NCBI GenBank assembly: GCA_026399015.1
Contig: JAPLRS010000023.1
Location: forward strand, 22,051-86,050
Direction: 5' to 3'
DNA length: 64,000 bases
Source of the DNA: Methylococcales bacterium
Lineage (GTDB): Bacteria; Pseudomonadota; Gammaproteobacteria; Methylococcales; Methylomonadaceae
Shown: one piece after another, positions 20,485 through 29,931 of the stretch
Numbering within the stretch: position 1 is the stretch's first letter
How the letters are laid out: every line of letters begins with the position of its first letter
The notes under the pieces: generated by a model
Told to the model about the DNA's origin: nothing
Databases searched by the model: none
Seen by the model: the letters and a program-made list of their open reading frames with translations, nothing else
Position numbers and translations under genes: made by a program

Positions 20485-20577
20485 TTTTTCTCCGAAAAAG
20501 GTTTGTTAAAGTTTATATGTCGATATTTTTACTTATTATAAGCGAGTACAACTAAAAAAAAGTAGCACTCGGCAGAA

Positions 20578-22485
20578 TTAATAAGCTAATTTAATGCCAC
20601 CATAGCCAGCAACCCCCGTTGTTGCATAACCATATAACTCTTCATAGTGTTTGTCTAAAACATTATCAATGCGTCCAGTTAATTGCAGTTCTTTGGTTAC
20701 ATCATAACTGGTCGCAAAATTTAAAACAGCGTATCCAGGCACATTATGATCAACATCTGCTTTTTGTCCGACCACTAAGACATTGATATGGGCATACGCC
20801 TTATCTAAAAATTGATAATTGGCATCGAAACTGGCTTTGTCTTTTGGTCTACGCAACAATTCTTTGCCGGTATCTAAATCTTCAGTTTGTTGATAAGTAT
20901 AAGTAGATCTAAAACTTAAATCAGTGAAAAGTCTAATTTCTAAAAACGTTTCAACACCATCCACTTTGGCACGACTTATATTTTGATTCTGATAGATAGG
21001 AGATAAAGCCTGAATAAGGTTTTTAAAATTATTATTAAAATAACTCACACCCGTAGTAGTCACTTTACCAAACAAATCTTGTTCAAACCCAACATCCCAA
21101 CTATCACTAGTTTCAGCTTTAAGATTTGGGTTACCTGTAAAGTAAATAGTATCGTATAGTTGATTAAGCGTTGGGGCTTTAAAACCAGTACCATAATTGG
21201 CTTTTAAACGTGTCCCAAACTGTTTAAGCGTATATAACTCACTCACTCGCCAAGTTGCACGCCCACCTACTCTATTATTCTCATCATAACGCACACCTAC
21301 CGTAGTAAATGACCGCTCGAATAATTTAATCTGATCTTGCAAATAATAACCGAGCGTGTTCATAGATTTACTGGGAATACTACTCGATGAAAAATACGCA
21401 AAATCTGGATATGCAGAAGTAGCACCGCTACTCAATCTATCGGCCTCTTCATCAATACCCAAAGTAACTGTATTTGAAGGATGCACATGAATAATATTTT
21501 GATAATCTAACTTTAACTTTTCACCCAAATTAGTCGCTAAAGACCTAAAGTTATTTAAAGCATCAAAATCATTTTTATTATTTCTGTCATTGCGCGTATA
21601 TGCCAAGCCTAGGGTTTGCTCCCAAACACCATCAAACAATTTTAAATGTCCAAAACCACGCGAAAATAATTCATTAAAATTTCCATAGCTATTAGGATCA
21701 TCACAATATCTATCACCACAATTATCTAAAAAAGACTTACCCTCTGTATAACGCAAGTTCATACCTAAGTCTAATGCTTCAGTCACTTTAACACCGGCAC
21801 GACCAGAAACAGTGGTGTTTAGATAAGCATTATTCGTTAAATTACCTAAAGATTTATCCGCTGACGAAAAGCCAGCCGTTTCATATCGTGAGGCCTCTAA
21901 ACTATAATTAACCCGCTCTGTACCACCCGAAATACCGCCTTTGGTTGTCCATGTGTCATAACTACCGCCTTCCGCAGATGCATTAATTTTTGCTTTACCT
22001 GCGCCTTTTTTAGTAATGATATTAATCACACCGCCCATCGCATCGGAACCATAAATAGCACTCGCCGCTCCACGTAATACCTCAATGCGCTCTATATTAT
22101 CCGTTTGTAAAAAGGCAAAATCGAAAGCACCGGTAGGGCTAGAAGGATCATTCATTTCAATACCATCAACCAACACCAATGTATGATTTGAATTAGCGCC
22201 ACGCATAAATAAAGAAGTCTGTTGCCCCACACCACCGGCCCTTACCACATCTAAGCCTGGAACTGTTCTAAGTGCATCAGCGACATTATTAATATTTTTT
22301 GCTGAAATTTCTTTAGCAGTAATAACGCTCATCACACTGCCGACTTCATTTTCTGGCTCTTCAACACGTGCAGAAGTGACGACCATATTGGGTAGTTCTA
22401 AAGCTTTATCGGGATTATTATCTTGATCTTGTGCCTGGGCACTAAAACCCACTAGCAAGAGTGAGCTTACTAAAATTTTTTGCAT
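20578..22485 (-). CDS. btuB: TonB-dependent outer-membrane cobalamin receptor
   Basis: The 635-residue precursor starts MQKILVSSLLLVGFSAQAQD, a clear signal peptide, followed by the TonB-box-like region LPNMVVTSARVEE. The plug domain (VADALRTVPGLDVVRAGGVG, QTSLFMRGANSNHTLVLVDG, IERIEVLRGAASAIYGSDAM) precedes the 22-strand barrel, which ends KLAY with the usual aromatic. I chose ATG 22485 because it gives the signal peptide and has the SD agaggat 5 nt upstream; an in-frame ATG 29 codons earlier lies inside the leader and is unlikely. The cobalamin riboswitch upstream makes vitamin B12 or a related corrinoid the expected ligand. btuM follows 93 bp downstream. Confidence 0.93.
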   Translation of the reverse strand: MQKILVSSLLLVGFSAQAQDQDNNPDKALELPNMVVTSARVEEPENEVGSVMSVITAKEISAKNINNVADALRTVPGLDVVRAGGVGQQTSLFMRGANSNHTLVLVDGIEMNDPSSPTGAFDFAFLQTDNIERIEVLRGAASAIYGSDAMGGVINIITKKGAGKAKINASAEGGSYDTWTTKGGISGGTERVNYSLEASRYETAGFSSADKSLGNLTNNAYLNTTVSGRAGVKVTEALDLGMNLRYTEGKSFLDNCGDRYCDDPNSYGNFNELFSRGFGHLKLFDGVWEQTLGLAYTRNDRNNKNDFDALNNFRSLATNLGEKLKLDYQNIIHVHPSNTVTLGIDEEADRLSSGATSAYPDFAYFSSSSIPSKSMNTLGYYLQDQIKLFERSFTTVGVRYDENNRVGGRATWRVSELYTLKQFGTRLKANYGTGFKAPTLNQLYDTIYFTGNPNLKAETSDSWDVGFEQDLFGKVTTTGVSYFNNNFKNLIQALSPIYQNQNISRAKVDGVETFLEIRLFTDLSFRSTYTYQQTEDLDTGKELLRRPKDKASFDANYQFLDKAYAHINVLVVGQKADVDHNVPGYAVLNFATSYDVTKELQLTGRIDNVLDKHYEELYGYATTGVAGYGGIKLAY

Positions 22486-22489
22486 AGTA

Positions 22490-22535
22490 TCCTCTGCGCC
22501 GCCCGCGCATAGTTTTAAATAATAACAACAGAGGA
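22490..22535 (-). promoter_or_regulatory. Predicted helix sequestering the btuB ribosome binding site
   Basis: In the transcript, uccucug (complement of 22529-22535) is perfectly complementary to cagagga (complement of 22490-22496), which contains the btuB SD. The two arms are 32 nt apart. This 7-bp pairing, extendable by a G-U, would hide the SD and is a plausible expression platform for the upstream riboswitch. It is predicted by eye without free-energy calculation. Confidence 0.55.
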
Positions 22536-22604
22536 CAATAAGGAGATGAAGCGCACGACTGCACGCATTCACTCCGCAAAACAGCCCTCCGCTGTTGCGA
22601 ATAT

Positions 22605-22795
22605 GCTATCGGGCCGGTCTCCGGGCTTATAAGTGGCGTTAACCTGAATCATCACCTTCCCATGTTTACACACAGTGGCGTAACGATGACTCTTTACTTA
22701 TATACCGTTGCGGGGGCAGCGTCGGAATTGGTATTAACCTTACCGACTTCCCGTTTAACCATTAGATTTGCTGTCTAATGGAACCTGAAAGCAGA
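22605..22795 (-). promoter_or_regulatory. Cobalamin riboswitch
   Basis: On the minus strand the region contains the conserved adenosylcobalamin aptamer blocks in order: aggttcc (22780-22786), a gggaa block with gtcggt (about 22741-22752), cgctgcccccgcaacggta (B12-box partner region), gccactgtg, gggaaggtgatga, and aagcccggagaccggccc (22611-22628). It lies 120 nt upstream of btuB, so it is expected to repress btuB-btuM when cobalamin is plentiful. The exact 5' and 3' limits are approximate. Confidence 0.93.
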
Positions 22796-22863
22796 CAACT
22801 ATTATAGGGTTATATTGAAACAATGCAACCAAAGAAACCCAATTGTATCGTTTTTAAGACGTA

Positions 22864-23679
22864 TTAAGACTGACAAACACGACAAAATACGGTGGACCTA
22901 TTAGATATTCGTACTTCAGCTAAAAGTGTATTACAACGTACACAAGGTAAATTTTTGCGTCCATAAACTTGTAATTGTTGTTTAAAGTAACCCGGTTTTC
23001 CGGCTTCATTCACAAAATCTCGCAAGGTTGTGCCGCCTTGTTGTATAGCGCGTTGCAATATTTCTTTTATACACGCCACCAGTAATTCAAATTCTAGCAA
23101 AGACACAACACCCGCATGCCTTTCTGGATGAATACCTGCCATAAAAAGCGCTTCATTAGCATAAATATTACCCACACCCACGACGACATGACTGTCCATA
23201 ATAAAAGTCTTAACCGGCACTTTACGATTTTTAGCGCGTTTATAAAGGTACTGTCCATCAAAATTAGTTAATAATGGCTCAGGTCCTAAATCTTTAATTA
23301 ACTGATGCTCTGCAATAGGACTTGAAGTCCACAGCACTGCCCCAAAGCGTCTTTGATCATTAAATCTTAAAACCGTATCATCACTAAAAATAAAATCAAT
23401 GTGATCATGTTTTTTAGGTGTTTGGCCATCAAGAATAATTCGTAAACTACCAGACATACCCAAATGAATGATTAAAGTCCCCTTATCCGTCTTTATTAGA
23501 ATGTATTTTGCTCTTCTGGCAACGGACACTACTGATAAACCGGATAAAAGCGCCTCAAGCTCTAAAGGCACAGGCCAACGCAATGAAGCTTGGCGAATTA
23601 TTATTTCTTTAAATTCTAACCCTACAATATAGGGTGCTACACCACGGCAAGTGGTTTCAACTTCGGGTAATTCAGGCAT
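22864..23679 (-). CDS. mutM: Formamidopyrimidine-DNA glycosylase
   Basis: The 271-residue enzyme removes 8-oxoguanine and formamidopyrimidines and then cleaves the strand. It begins MPELPEVETTCRGVAPY with the catalytic Pro2 and Glu3 (after Met removal, P1 and E2). Other motifs are the HLGMSGSLRI segment with the conserved Lys region, DQRRFGAV, VVGVGNIYANEALF with the helix-two-turn-helix, and the C-terminal zinc finger with CVRC and CRVC pairs. It is divergent from rimK. Confidence 0.96.
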   Translation of the reverse strand: MPELPEVETTCRGVAPYIVGLEFKEIIIRQASLRWPVPLELEALLSGLSVVSVARRAKYILIKTDKGTLIIHLGMSGSLRIILDGQTPKKHDHIDFIFSDDTVLRFNDQRRFGAVLWTSSPIAEHQLIKDLGPEPLLTNFDGQYLYKRAKNRKVPVKTFIMDSHVVVGVGNIYANEALFMAGIHPERHAGVVSLLEFELLVACIKEILQRAIQQGGTTLRDFVNEAGKPGYFKQQLQVYGRKNLPCVRCNTLLAEVRISNRSTVFCRVCQS

Positions 23680-23844
23680 TGTTAGTGAGTCACTTATCGA
23701 TAAATTGGCTTAAATATAACACGCCAACAATGACCTATAATTGTTAAAGCTGATATTTTTTACATCAATCCTTGGTAATTCTAATGCTTGTTATTATAAA
23801 TCATGCCAAAATATACAATATCTTAAGAATTGATCCGAGAAATC

Positions 23845-24765
23845 ATGAAAATCGCTATACTTTCACGCAATCCAAAACTTTACTCCACATCAAGATTAGT
23901 TGAGGCAGCTCAAGCTCGTGGGCATGAGGTAAGAGTTTTAGACGTTTTACGCTGTTACATGAATATAACTTCCCACAACCCATCTATTCATTACCGTGGT
24001 GAAGATTTAACAGGATTCGATGCCGTGATTCCGCGTATCGGTGCTTCAGCTACTTTTTATGGCACAGCCGTCCTTAGACAATTTGAAATGATGAATGTCT
24101 TCCCGCTGAATGAGTCTGTCGCTATATCAAGATCGCGTGACAAATTACGCTCAATGCAATTACTCGCCAGAAAAGGCATAGGCTTACCAGTTACTGGTTT
24201 TGCCAACAACCCAGATGATATTGAAGATTTAATTTCGCAAGTGGGCGGAGCCCCCTTAGTGATTAAACTATTACAAGGCACCCAAGGTATTGGAGTGGTT
24301 TTAGCGGAAACACATAATGCTGCAGAAAGCGTTATTCAAGCATTTATGGGGCTTAATGCAAACATCATGGTGCAAGAATTTATTAAAGAAGCCGGTGGCA
24401 GTGATATTCGCTGTTTTGTAGTGGGTGATAAAGTCGTCGCTTCCATGAAACGCCAAGCCGAAGAAGGTGAGTTTAGATCAAACCTGCATCGAGGTGGCAC
24501 AGCCGAATTAATTCGCTTAACCCCAGAAGAAAGATCTACAGCAGTAAGAGCGGCCAAAATTATGGGGCTTAATGTCTGTGGTGTGGATATGTTACGTTCT
24601 AATCATGGTCCTGTAATTATGGAAGTTAACTCCTCACCGGGGTTACAAGGGATTGAAACCGCAAGTGGTAAAGACATTGCGGAACTTATCATCCAATTTA
24701 TCGAAAAACGTTTTGAATCATTAGAAACAGCAAAAGATAAATCCCGCACCCGTGGTAAAGGTTAA
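23845..24765 (+). CDS. rimK: RimK-type alpha-L-glutamate ligase (ribosomal protein S6 modification)
   Basis: The 306-residue ATP-grasp ligase starts [20 protein letters not shown], the canonical RimK N-terminus; an upstream TTG at 23830 is in frame but has no support. The ATP-grasp core shows [17 protein letters not shown], the [20 protein letters not shown] segment and the metal site [15 protein letters not shown]. In E. coli RimK adds glutamates to the C-terminus of ribosomal protein S6. Its stop overlaps the stop of the convergent zinc-ribbon gene. Confidence 0.94.
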   Translation: MKIAILSRNPKLYSTSRLVEAAQARGHEVRVLDVLRCYMNITSHNPSIHYRGEDLTGFDAVIPRIGASATFYGTAVLRQFEMMNVFPLNESVAISRSRDKLRSMQLLARKGIGLPVTGFANNPDDIEDLISQVGGAPLVIKLLQGTQGIGVVLAETHNAAESVIQAFMGLNANIMVQEFIKEAGGSDIRCFVVGDKVVASMKRQAEEGEFRSNLHRGGTAELIRLTPEERSTAVRAAKIMGLNVCGVDMLRSNHGPVIMEVNSSPGLQGIETASGKDIAELIIQFIEKRFESLETAKDKSRTRGKG

Positions 24766-25049
24766 ATAACCGTTACTAACAGCGCAAAAACAAACGCTGC
24801 AATTACATAAAGAGACAATAAGGCTGTATTTGATAATCCAGCCTTAAATGCTTTAAACTCAGCACCTAAGCCCTGTTTTATTGTTTCAGCACCCCAGACT
24901 CGTTTAAGAAAACCTTTAAAGGTTTTTTGTTCTTCGTAAAACTCCTCAGCCGCTAACAACTCCGCTAATGTTGGATAAAACACTCCACACTGCGCGCACC
25001 GCACGTCATTTTGCACCTGTACCGCACCACAAGTTTGACATTTTTTCAT
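24762..25049 (-). CDS. Small zinc-ribbon protein with a C-terminal membrane anchor
   Basis: The 95-residue protein begins with a double-CxxC zinc ribbon (KCQTCGAVQ, then [10 protein letters not shown]), continues with an acidic helix ([14 protein letters not shown]) and ends in a single hydrophobic helix ([19 protein letters not shown]), suggesting a tail-anchored topology with the zinc ribbon in the cytoplasm. I do not recognise a named family. It is convergent with rimK; the two stop codons overlap within TTAA. Confidence 0.7.
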   Translation of the reverse strand: MKKCQTCGAVQVQNDVRCAQCGVFYPTLAELLAAEEFYEEQKTFKGFLKRVWGAETIKQGLGAEFKAFKAGLSNTALLSLYVIAAFVFALLVTVI

Positions 25050-25379
25050 TTATAACCGCTCCTAAGCCTTCTTTATGATCTTTTTACCCTCACAATCACC
25101 TAGAACCTAGGTTTTTTGTGCATTTTTTGTTGATAATGATGCCAGCAATGTTATTATCTAGACACGCGTGTTTTGCAGAGCCTTTTGTACGTTCAAAGCA
25201 CTTAAATATCTGGCTTTATAAATCTTTAAACACCGAGGTGACTACTTATTAAATTCAGTTTGATTATTTTACCCTCAAATAATCCAGCTTTAAATCAGGG
25301 CATAAACCAAAATACCATGAAAAGGGTTTATGCATTTTATCTTGCTCATCTTTTTTAAAAACTCTACTAGGAGCTAATT
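25050..25379. other. 330-bp intergenic region upstream of acnB with two hairpins
   Basis: No gene is seen here. A short plus-strand hairpin (acctag-aac-ctaggt, 25098-25112) followed by a U6 run looks like an intrinsic terminator without an obvious gene in front of it. A 9-bp stem (gcataaacc 25300-25308 with ggtttatgc 25325-25333) lies about 46 bp before the acnB start codon and is likely in the acnB leader RNA. The acnB SD (aggagc) is good. Confidence 0.4.
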
Positions 25380-27947
25380 ATGCTAAAACAGTACCGCCAA
25401 CATGTTGAAGAACGCGCTAGCGAAGGTGTTGTGCCTAAACCACTTGATGCTGAACAAACCACTGCTTTAGTTGAATTAATTAAAAATCCTCCCCAAGGTG
25501 AAGAAGAATTTATTCTCGATCTATTAGCAAACCGAATTCCTGCGGGTGTAGATGAAGCCGCTTATGTAAAAGCCAGCTTTTTAACAGCCATAGCCAAAGG
25601 TGAAGCCTTTTCACCTATCTTAAACGCGGAAGATGCCACAGAATTATTAGGCACTATGCTAGGTGGTTATAACATAACCCCTTTGATTGATTTATTAGAC
25701 AATCCAACACTTGCCCCTATTGCGGTTAAAGGCCTATCACATACTTTACTTATCTTTGATGCGTTTCATGACATCGAAGCTAAAGCTAAAGGCGGTAACA
25801 TTGCTGCTCAGCAAATTATTCAATCATGGGCAGATGCAGAATGGTTTACTGTTAAACCACCGGTCGCAGACAAAACTACTGTTACAGTTTTTAAAGTGAC
25901 TGGCGAAACCAATACGGATGATTTATCACCCGCACCGGATGCTTGGTCAAGACCTGATATTCCTTTACACGCCAAAGCGATGTTAAAAATACCGAGAGAA
26001 GGTATTACTAATGCGGAAGAACAAATCGAAGCATTACAAGAAAAAGGCTTCCCCGTTGCTTATGTAGGCGATGTAGTTGGTACAGGCTCTTCTCGTAAAT
26101 CAGCCACTAACTCAGTGCTATGGTACATCGGTAACGACATTCCTTTTATTCCTAACAAACGCGATGGTGGTGTGTGTATCGGTGGCAAAATTGCTCCAAT
26201 CTTTTTCAACACCATGGAAGACTCGGGCGCACTCCCCTTTGAATGTGATGTCACTAACCTAGCCATGGGTGATGTAATTGACATCTATGTCTATGAAGGT
26301 GTGATTAAACGCCATGACACCGATGAAGTGATTTGTAACTTTGCCTTAAAAACTGACATTATTCTTGATGAAGTTCGAGCAGGCGGCCGAATTCCGTTAA
26401 TTATCGGCCGTGGTTTAACTGACAGGGCCAGAAAGTCTCTTGGCTTAGGCGCCTCTGAAGTGTTCTTAAGACCAACCACAGAAGAAGAAACCAACAAAGG
26501 CTTTACACTGGCTCAAAAAATTGTGGGCAAAGCCTGTGGGGTTAAAGGCGTGCGTCCAAATACGTATTGCGAACCTTACATGTCAACTGTGGGCTCACAA
26601 GATACGACAGGCCCTATGACCAGAGACGAGCTAAAAGACCTTGCTTGTTTAGGTTTTTCTGCTGACTTAGTAATGCAATCATTCTGTCATACCGCTGCTT
26701 ATCCAAAACCAGTAGACGTGACTATGCAGCATACCCTACCCGATTTTATTATGAATCGTGGCGGTGTTTCCTTACGACCTGGTGATGGAATTATTCACTC
26801 TTGGTTAAACCGTATGTTATTACCAGATACTGTCGGTACGGGCGGTGACTCGCATACGCGTTTTCCTTTAGGTATCTCATTTCCAGCGGGTTCTGGCTTA
26901 GTGGCGTTTGCCGCTGCAACAGGGGTTATGCCTTTGGATATGCCAGAATCAGTATTAGTGCGTTTTACGGGTGAAATGCAACCGGGTATTACTTTAAGAG
27001 ACATGGTTAACGCGATTCCGTATGCGGCTATTAAACGTGGCTTACTAACCATTGATAAAAAAGGTAAGAAAAATGTCTTCTCTGGCCGTATCTTAGAGAT
27101 TGAAGGCTTACCTGATTTAAAAGTTGAACAAGCGTTTGAACTTTCAGATGCTTCTGCAGAACGTTCAGCAGGGGGCTGTACTATCCGTTTAAATGAAGCA
27201 CCGATTCGTGAGTATTTAAACTCAAACATCACTTTATTAAAATGGATGATAGCAGAGGGTTATGGTGATGAACGCACCTTAAAACGCCGGATTAACAGCA
27301 TGGAAGACTGGTTAACTAACCCAGTATTACTAGAACCAGATGCGGATGCTGAATATTTCGAGATTATTGAAATCAATATGAACGAAATCACCGAACCACT
27401 ACTCGCCTGCCCTAATGACCCGGATGATATTAAGCCCTTATCTGAAGTAGCAGGCACTAAGATTGATGAAGTATTTTTAGGGTCTTGTATGACGAATATT
27501 GGTCACTTTAGAGCGGCTGGTAAATTACTTGAACAACAAAAAGGTGAGTTACCCACACGTTTATGGGTTGCTCCTCCTACAAAAATGGATCAAACCCAAT
27601 TAACCGAAGAAGGCTATTACAGTACTTTTGGTAAAGCCGGTGCTAGGATGGAAATGCCTGGGTGTTCATTGTGTATGGGTAACCAAGCGCGAGTAGGTGA
27701 AAACACTACCGTTGTTTCAACATCAACGCGTAACTTCCCTAACCGTTTAGGTAATGGCGCTAATGTGTATTTATCTTCTGCTGAGCTTGCTGCTGTCTGT
27801 TCTTTATTAGGTAAAATACCATCTGTTGAAGAGTATATGGTCTATGCAGAACAAATCAGTAGTTCTGCTGAGGAATCTTATAAATACCTCAACTTTAATC
27901 AACTTTCTAACTATCAAAAGAAAGCTGACACCATAGCAACGCATTAA
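25380..27947 (+). CDS. acnB: Bifunctional aconitate hydratase 2 / 2-methylisocitrate dehydratase
   Basis: The 855-residue protein interconverts citrate and isocitrate in the TCA cycle. The N-terminal HEAT-like domain is typical of AcnB ([20 protein letters not shown]), followed by the swivel domain with [20 protein letters not shown]. The catalytic part has [20 protein letters not shown]. The [4Fe-4S] Cys ligands lie in [18 protein letters not shown] and in [11 protein letters not shown]. The length is normal for AcnB. It is monocistronic and followed by a hairpin at 27963-27997. Confidence 0.97.
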   Translation: MLKQYRQHVEERASEGVVPKPLDAEQTTALVELIKNPPQGEEEFILDLLANRIPAGVDEAAYVKASFLTAIAKGEAFSPILNAEDATELLGTMLGGYNITPLIDLLDNPTLAPIAVKGLSHTLLIFDAFHDIEAKAKGGNIAAQQIIQSWADAEWFTVKPPVADKTTVTVFKVTGETNTDDLSPAPDAWSRPDIPLHAKAMLKIPREGITNAEEQIEALQEKGFPVAYVGDVVGTGSSRKSATNSVLWYIGNDIPFIPNKRDGGVCIGGKIAPIFFNTMEDSGALPFECDVTNLAMGDVIDIYVYEGVIKRHDTDEVICNFALKTDIILDEVRAGGRIPLIIGRGLTDRARKSLGLGASEVFLRPTTEEETNKGFTLAQKIVGKACGVKGVRPNTYCEPYMSTVGSQDTTGPMTRDELKDLACLGFSADLVMQSFCHTAAYPKPVDVTMQHTLPDFIMNRGGVSLRPGDGIIHSWLNRMLLPDTVGTGGDSHTRFPLGISFPAGSGLVAFAAATGVMPLDMPESVLVRFTGEMQPGITLRDMVNAIPYAAIKRGLLTIDKKGKKNVFSGRILEIEGLPDLKVEQAFELSDASAERSAGGCTIRLNEAPIREYLNSNITLLKWMIAEGYGDERTLKRRINSMEDWLTNPVLLEPDADAEYFEIIEINMNEITEPLLACPNDPDDIKPLSEVAGTKIDEVFLGSCMTNIGHFRAAGKLLEQQKGELPTRLWVAPPTKMDQTQLTEEGYYSTFGKAGARMEMPGCSLCMGNQARVGENTTVVSTSTRNFPNRLGNGANVYLSSAELAAVCSLLGKIPSVEEYMVYAEQISSSAEESYKYLNFNQLSNYQKKADTIATH

Positions 27948-27962
27948 TCGTCATCATTATGA

Positions 27963-27997
27963 GCGTGTGTAAATCTAAATAGTAGGTTTACACACGC
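27963..27997 (+). terminator. Terminator-like hairpin after acnB
   Basis: An 11-bp perfect stem (gcgtgtgtaaa with tttacacacgc) with a 13-nt loop lies 15 bp after the acnB stop and is followed by cttatttg. The U-tract is imperfect but the stem is strong. Confidence 0.7.
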
Positions 27998-28060
27998 CTT
28001 ATTTGTAGCTCCATTCATCATAAAACTCAATAGTAGAGCTTACCCTGATTTTACACCATT

Positions 28061-28528
28061 ATGATCCGCAAACCTCTGCCGTTTAAAGACTCCTTGTCTT
28101 ACTCCAATAAGACCATGGCGTTTTATTACCAACAAATTAACAACCAGCAACTACTATTAAAAAATATTAAAGACGTATTACCCAAAAATTTAGCTGAGCA
28201 AGCTCGGCACTGCGTCATAAAAGAGAAAAAGTTATTAATCTATACTGAATCAGCCATCTGGGCATCGCAATTACGCTTTTACGAACACATGATCTTGTCA
28301 GCCATCAACCCGCTAACTAGAACCCGTATTGAAAACATGCAGACTAAAGTTTTAACAACGCCTGCACACAACAGATTTTTAAACATTAGAAAGCCAAAAC
28401 TACCGTCTACAGACAAAATAAAATTATTAAAAGCCGACAGTATGGCAATAGAAGACACACAACTCAGAAACGCCCTACAAAAATTAAGCAACACACTAGA
28501 AAAACTGTCAGCCGTATCTGGCAAATGA
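28061..28528 (+). CDS. dciA: DUF721 (DciA-like) protein
   Basis: The 155-residue protein has the DUF721 domain at about residues 25-110, with LLKNIKDVLPKNLAEQARHC, KKLLIYTESAIWASQLRFYE and the basic C-terminal part. DciA proteins act as helicase loaders or operators in bacteria that lack DnaC, binding DnaB at replication origins. The position facing lpxC is the usual neighbourhood in gammaproteobacteria. A later ATG (MAFYYQQ, 28115) could be the start, as the first 18 residues are not conserved-looking. Confidence 0.8.
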   Translation: MIRKPLPFKDSLSYSNKTMAFYYQQINNQQLLLKNIKDVLPKNLAEQARHCVIKEKKLLIYTESAIWASQLRFYEHMILSAINPLTRTRIENMQTKVLTTPAHNRFLNIRKPKLPSTDKIKLLKADSMAIEDTQLRNALQKLSNTLEKLSAVSGK

Positions 28529-28709
28529 TTCAAGCTTGATTATAAATAATGGCTTGTATAATAATAGCGTATAAGGAGGAGTATTAAACTTGGCGCGGAG
28601 AGGAATATTTGTGCAGTGCTATGTTTGGTGCAATAACATGTTTGGTGCGCTTCACTATCGTTCAGCACACCCTATGTCTAGATATTCTATAATTGAGCTT
28701 TAGATTACT

Positions 28710-28764
28710 AGTCAGTCAATATTAATACTTACTAAATATTTTTACTGACTAAGTATTGATATTT
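28710..28764. repeat. Interleaved inverted repeats downstream of lpxC
   Basis: Two inverted-repeat pairs are nested out of phase. The first is tagtcagt (28710-28717) with actgacta (28745-28752). The second is aatattaatactta (28719-28732) with taagtattgatatt (28751-28764, one mismatch). Order A-B-A'-B' means the stems are mutually exclusive or form a pseudoknot. They lie within 62 bp of the lpxC stop, so one may act as its transcription terminator. Confidence 0.5.
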
Positions 28765-28771
28765 ATTAAAT

Positions 28772-29695
28772 CTATTCTGGTAATCTTGGGGATTCAGCTG
28801 AACGCATAAACGAGATAGGAGCGTCTTGTTCATCTGTAAAAGTTACCATTTCCCATGCTTCGGTGTCTTCTAATAATGCTCTTAGCAACTTATTATTTAA
28901 ACCATGACCTGATTTGTAACCGGTAAATTGTCCAATCAAGCTGTGGCCTAATAAATAAAGATCGCCAATTGCATCAAGAATTTTGTGTTTTACAAATTCA
29001 TCTGCGCAACGCAAACCGTCTTCATTTAAGACTTTATCTTCATCAACCACAATCGCATTATCTAAGCTTCCACCTAAGGCTAAGTTGTTTTCTCTTAACA
29101 TATCAATGTCTTTCATAAAGCCGAATGTTCGAGCACGACTTACTTCTTTAACAAAAGTTGTTGAAGAGAAGTCCATGGTAGCTGTTTTCAGATGATCTTC
29201 AAAAGCTGGGTGTTCAAAATCAATGGTAAAGGTCACTTTAAAACCGTCAAAAGGTTCAAATGCGGCCCACTTATCACCTTCTTCAACTTTGATAGGACGC
29301 TTGATGCGTATATATTGTTTTGGACAATCTTGTTCTTCTACACCCGCTGATTGCAATAAGAACACAAAAGGTCCAGCACTACCATCCATAATGGGCACTT
29401 CTGCCGCACTGACATCAATAATGGCATTATCAATACCTAAACCAGCAAACGCTGACAATAAGTGTTCGATAGTAGAAATTTTTACGTCGCCCGACACTAG
29501 CGTTGTAGATAGCACGGTTTCACCCACATTTTTTGGGGTTGCTTTAATAGTAACTGGCTCTGCTAGATCAACTCTTCGAAATATAATTCCGGAATTCGCT
29601 TCGGCAGGTTGTATAGTTAAATATACCTTTTCTCCAGTATGGAGACCTACCCCAGTGGCTCGTATCGTATTTTTTAAAGTTCTCTGTTTAATCAT
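28772..29695 (-). CDS. lpxC: UDP-3-O-acyl-N-acetylglucosamine deacetylase
   Basis: The 307-residue zinc enzyme catalyses the committed step of lipid A synthesis. It begins [20 protein letters not shown], with the conserved [10 protein letters not shown], the zinc His in [29 protein letters not shown], and the C-terminal [16 protein letters not shown] with catalytic and zinc residues, then GHGLNNKL. Length and motifs are complete. The gene is alone here rather than next to ftsZ on the same strand; dciA faces it. Confidence 0.97.
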   Translation of the reverse strand: MIKQRTLKNTIRATGVGLHTGEKVYLTIQPAEANSGIIFRRVDLAEPVTIKATPKNVGETVLSTTLVSGDVKISTIEHLLSAFAGLGIDNAIIDVSAAEVPIMDGSAGPFVFLLQSAGVEEQDCPKQYIRIKRPIKVEEGDKWAAFEPFDGFKVTFTIDFEHPAFEDHLKTATMDFSSTTFVKEVSRARTFGFMKDIDMLRENNLALGGSLDNAIVVDEDKVLNEDGLRCADEFVKHKILDAIGDLYLLGHSLIGQFTGYKSGHGLNNKLLRALLEDTEAWEMVTFTDEQDAPISFMRSAESPRLPE

Positions 29696-29931
29696 ATATT
29701 CAATGAAGCCAATAAAGTCTAAAAGCGGAAAATTCTACCACAATACAGACAAAAAGTATTACATCGACACCTAGCAAGCTTTGCAATCAGTTAAATATGC
29801 ACCAATAATCAAGCTAAAATAGGCCACATTTATATTAAAAATCAATTAATTATTACTAAGATCATAATTTGATATAGCCTGTATGACGCAAATAATGCTA
29901 GTCTACGGGTCTCTTCCTTATTTCTGCTTAT

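Noticed and set aside
22486..22572. N-terminal extension of BtuB by 29 residues
   Set aside because: It would place translation inside the riboswitch expression region and spoil the signal peptide; the SD fits ATG 22485.
28590..28612. Sigma-54 promoter (ttggcgcggagagg)
   Set aside because: The -24 half looks like TGGC(G)CG but the -12 half lacks TTGC at the right distance, and no gene follows on that strand.
29223..29774. Plus-strand frame of 183 residues
   Set aside because: It is antisense to lpxC, whose motifs are complete; the frame is a shadow of it.
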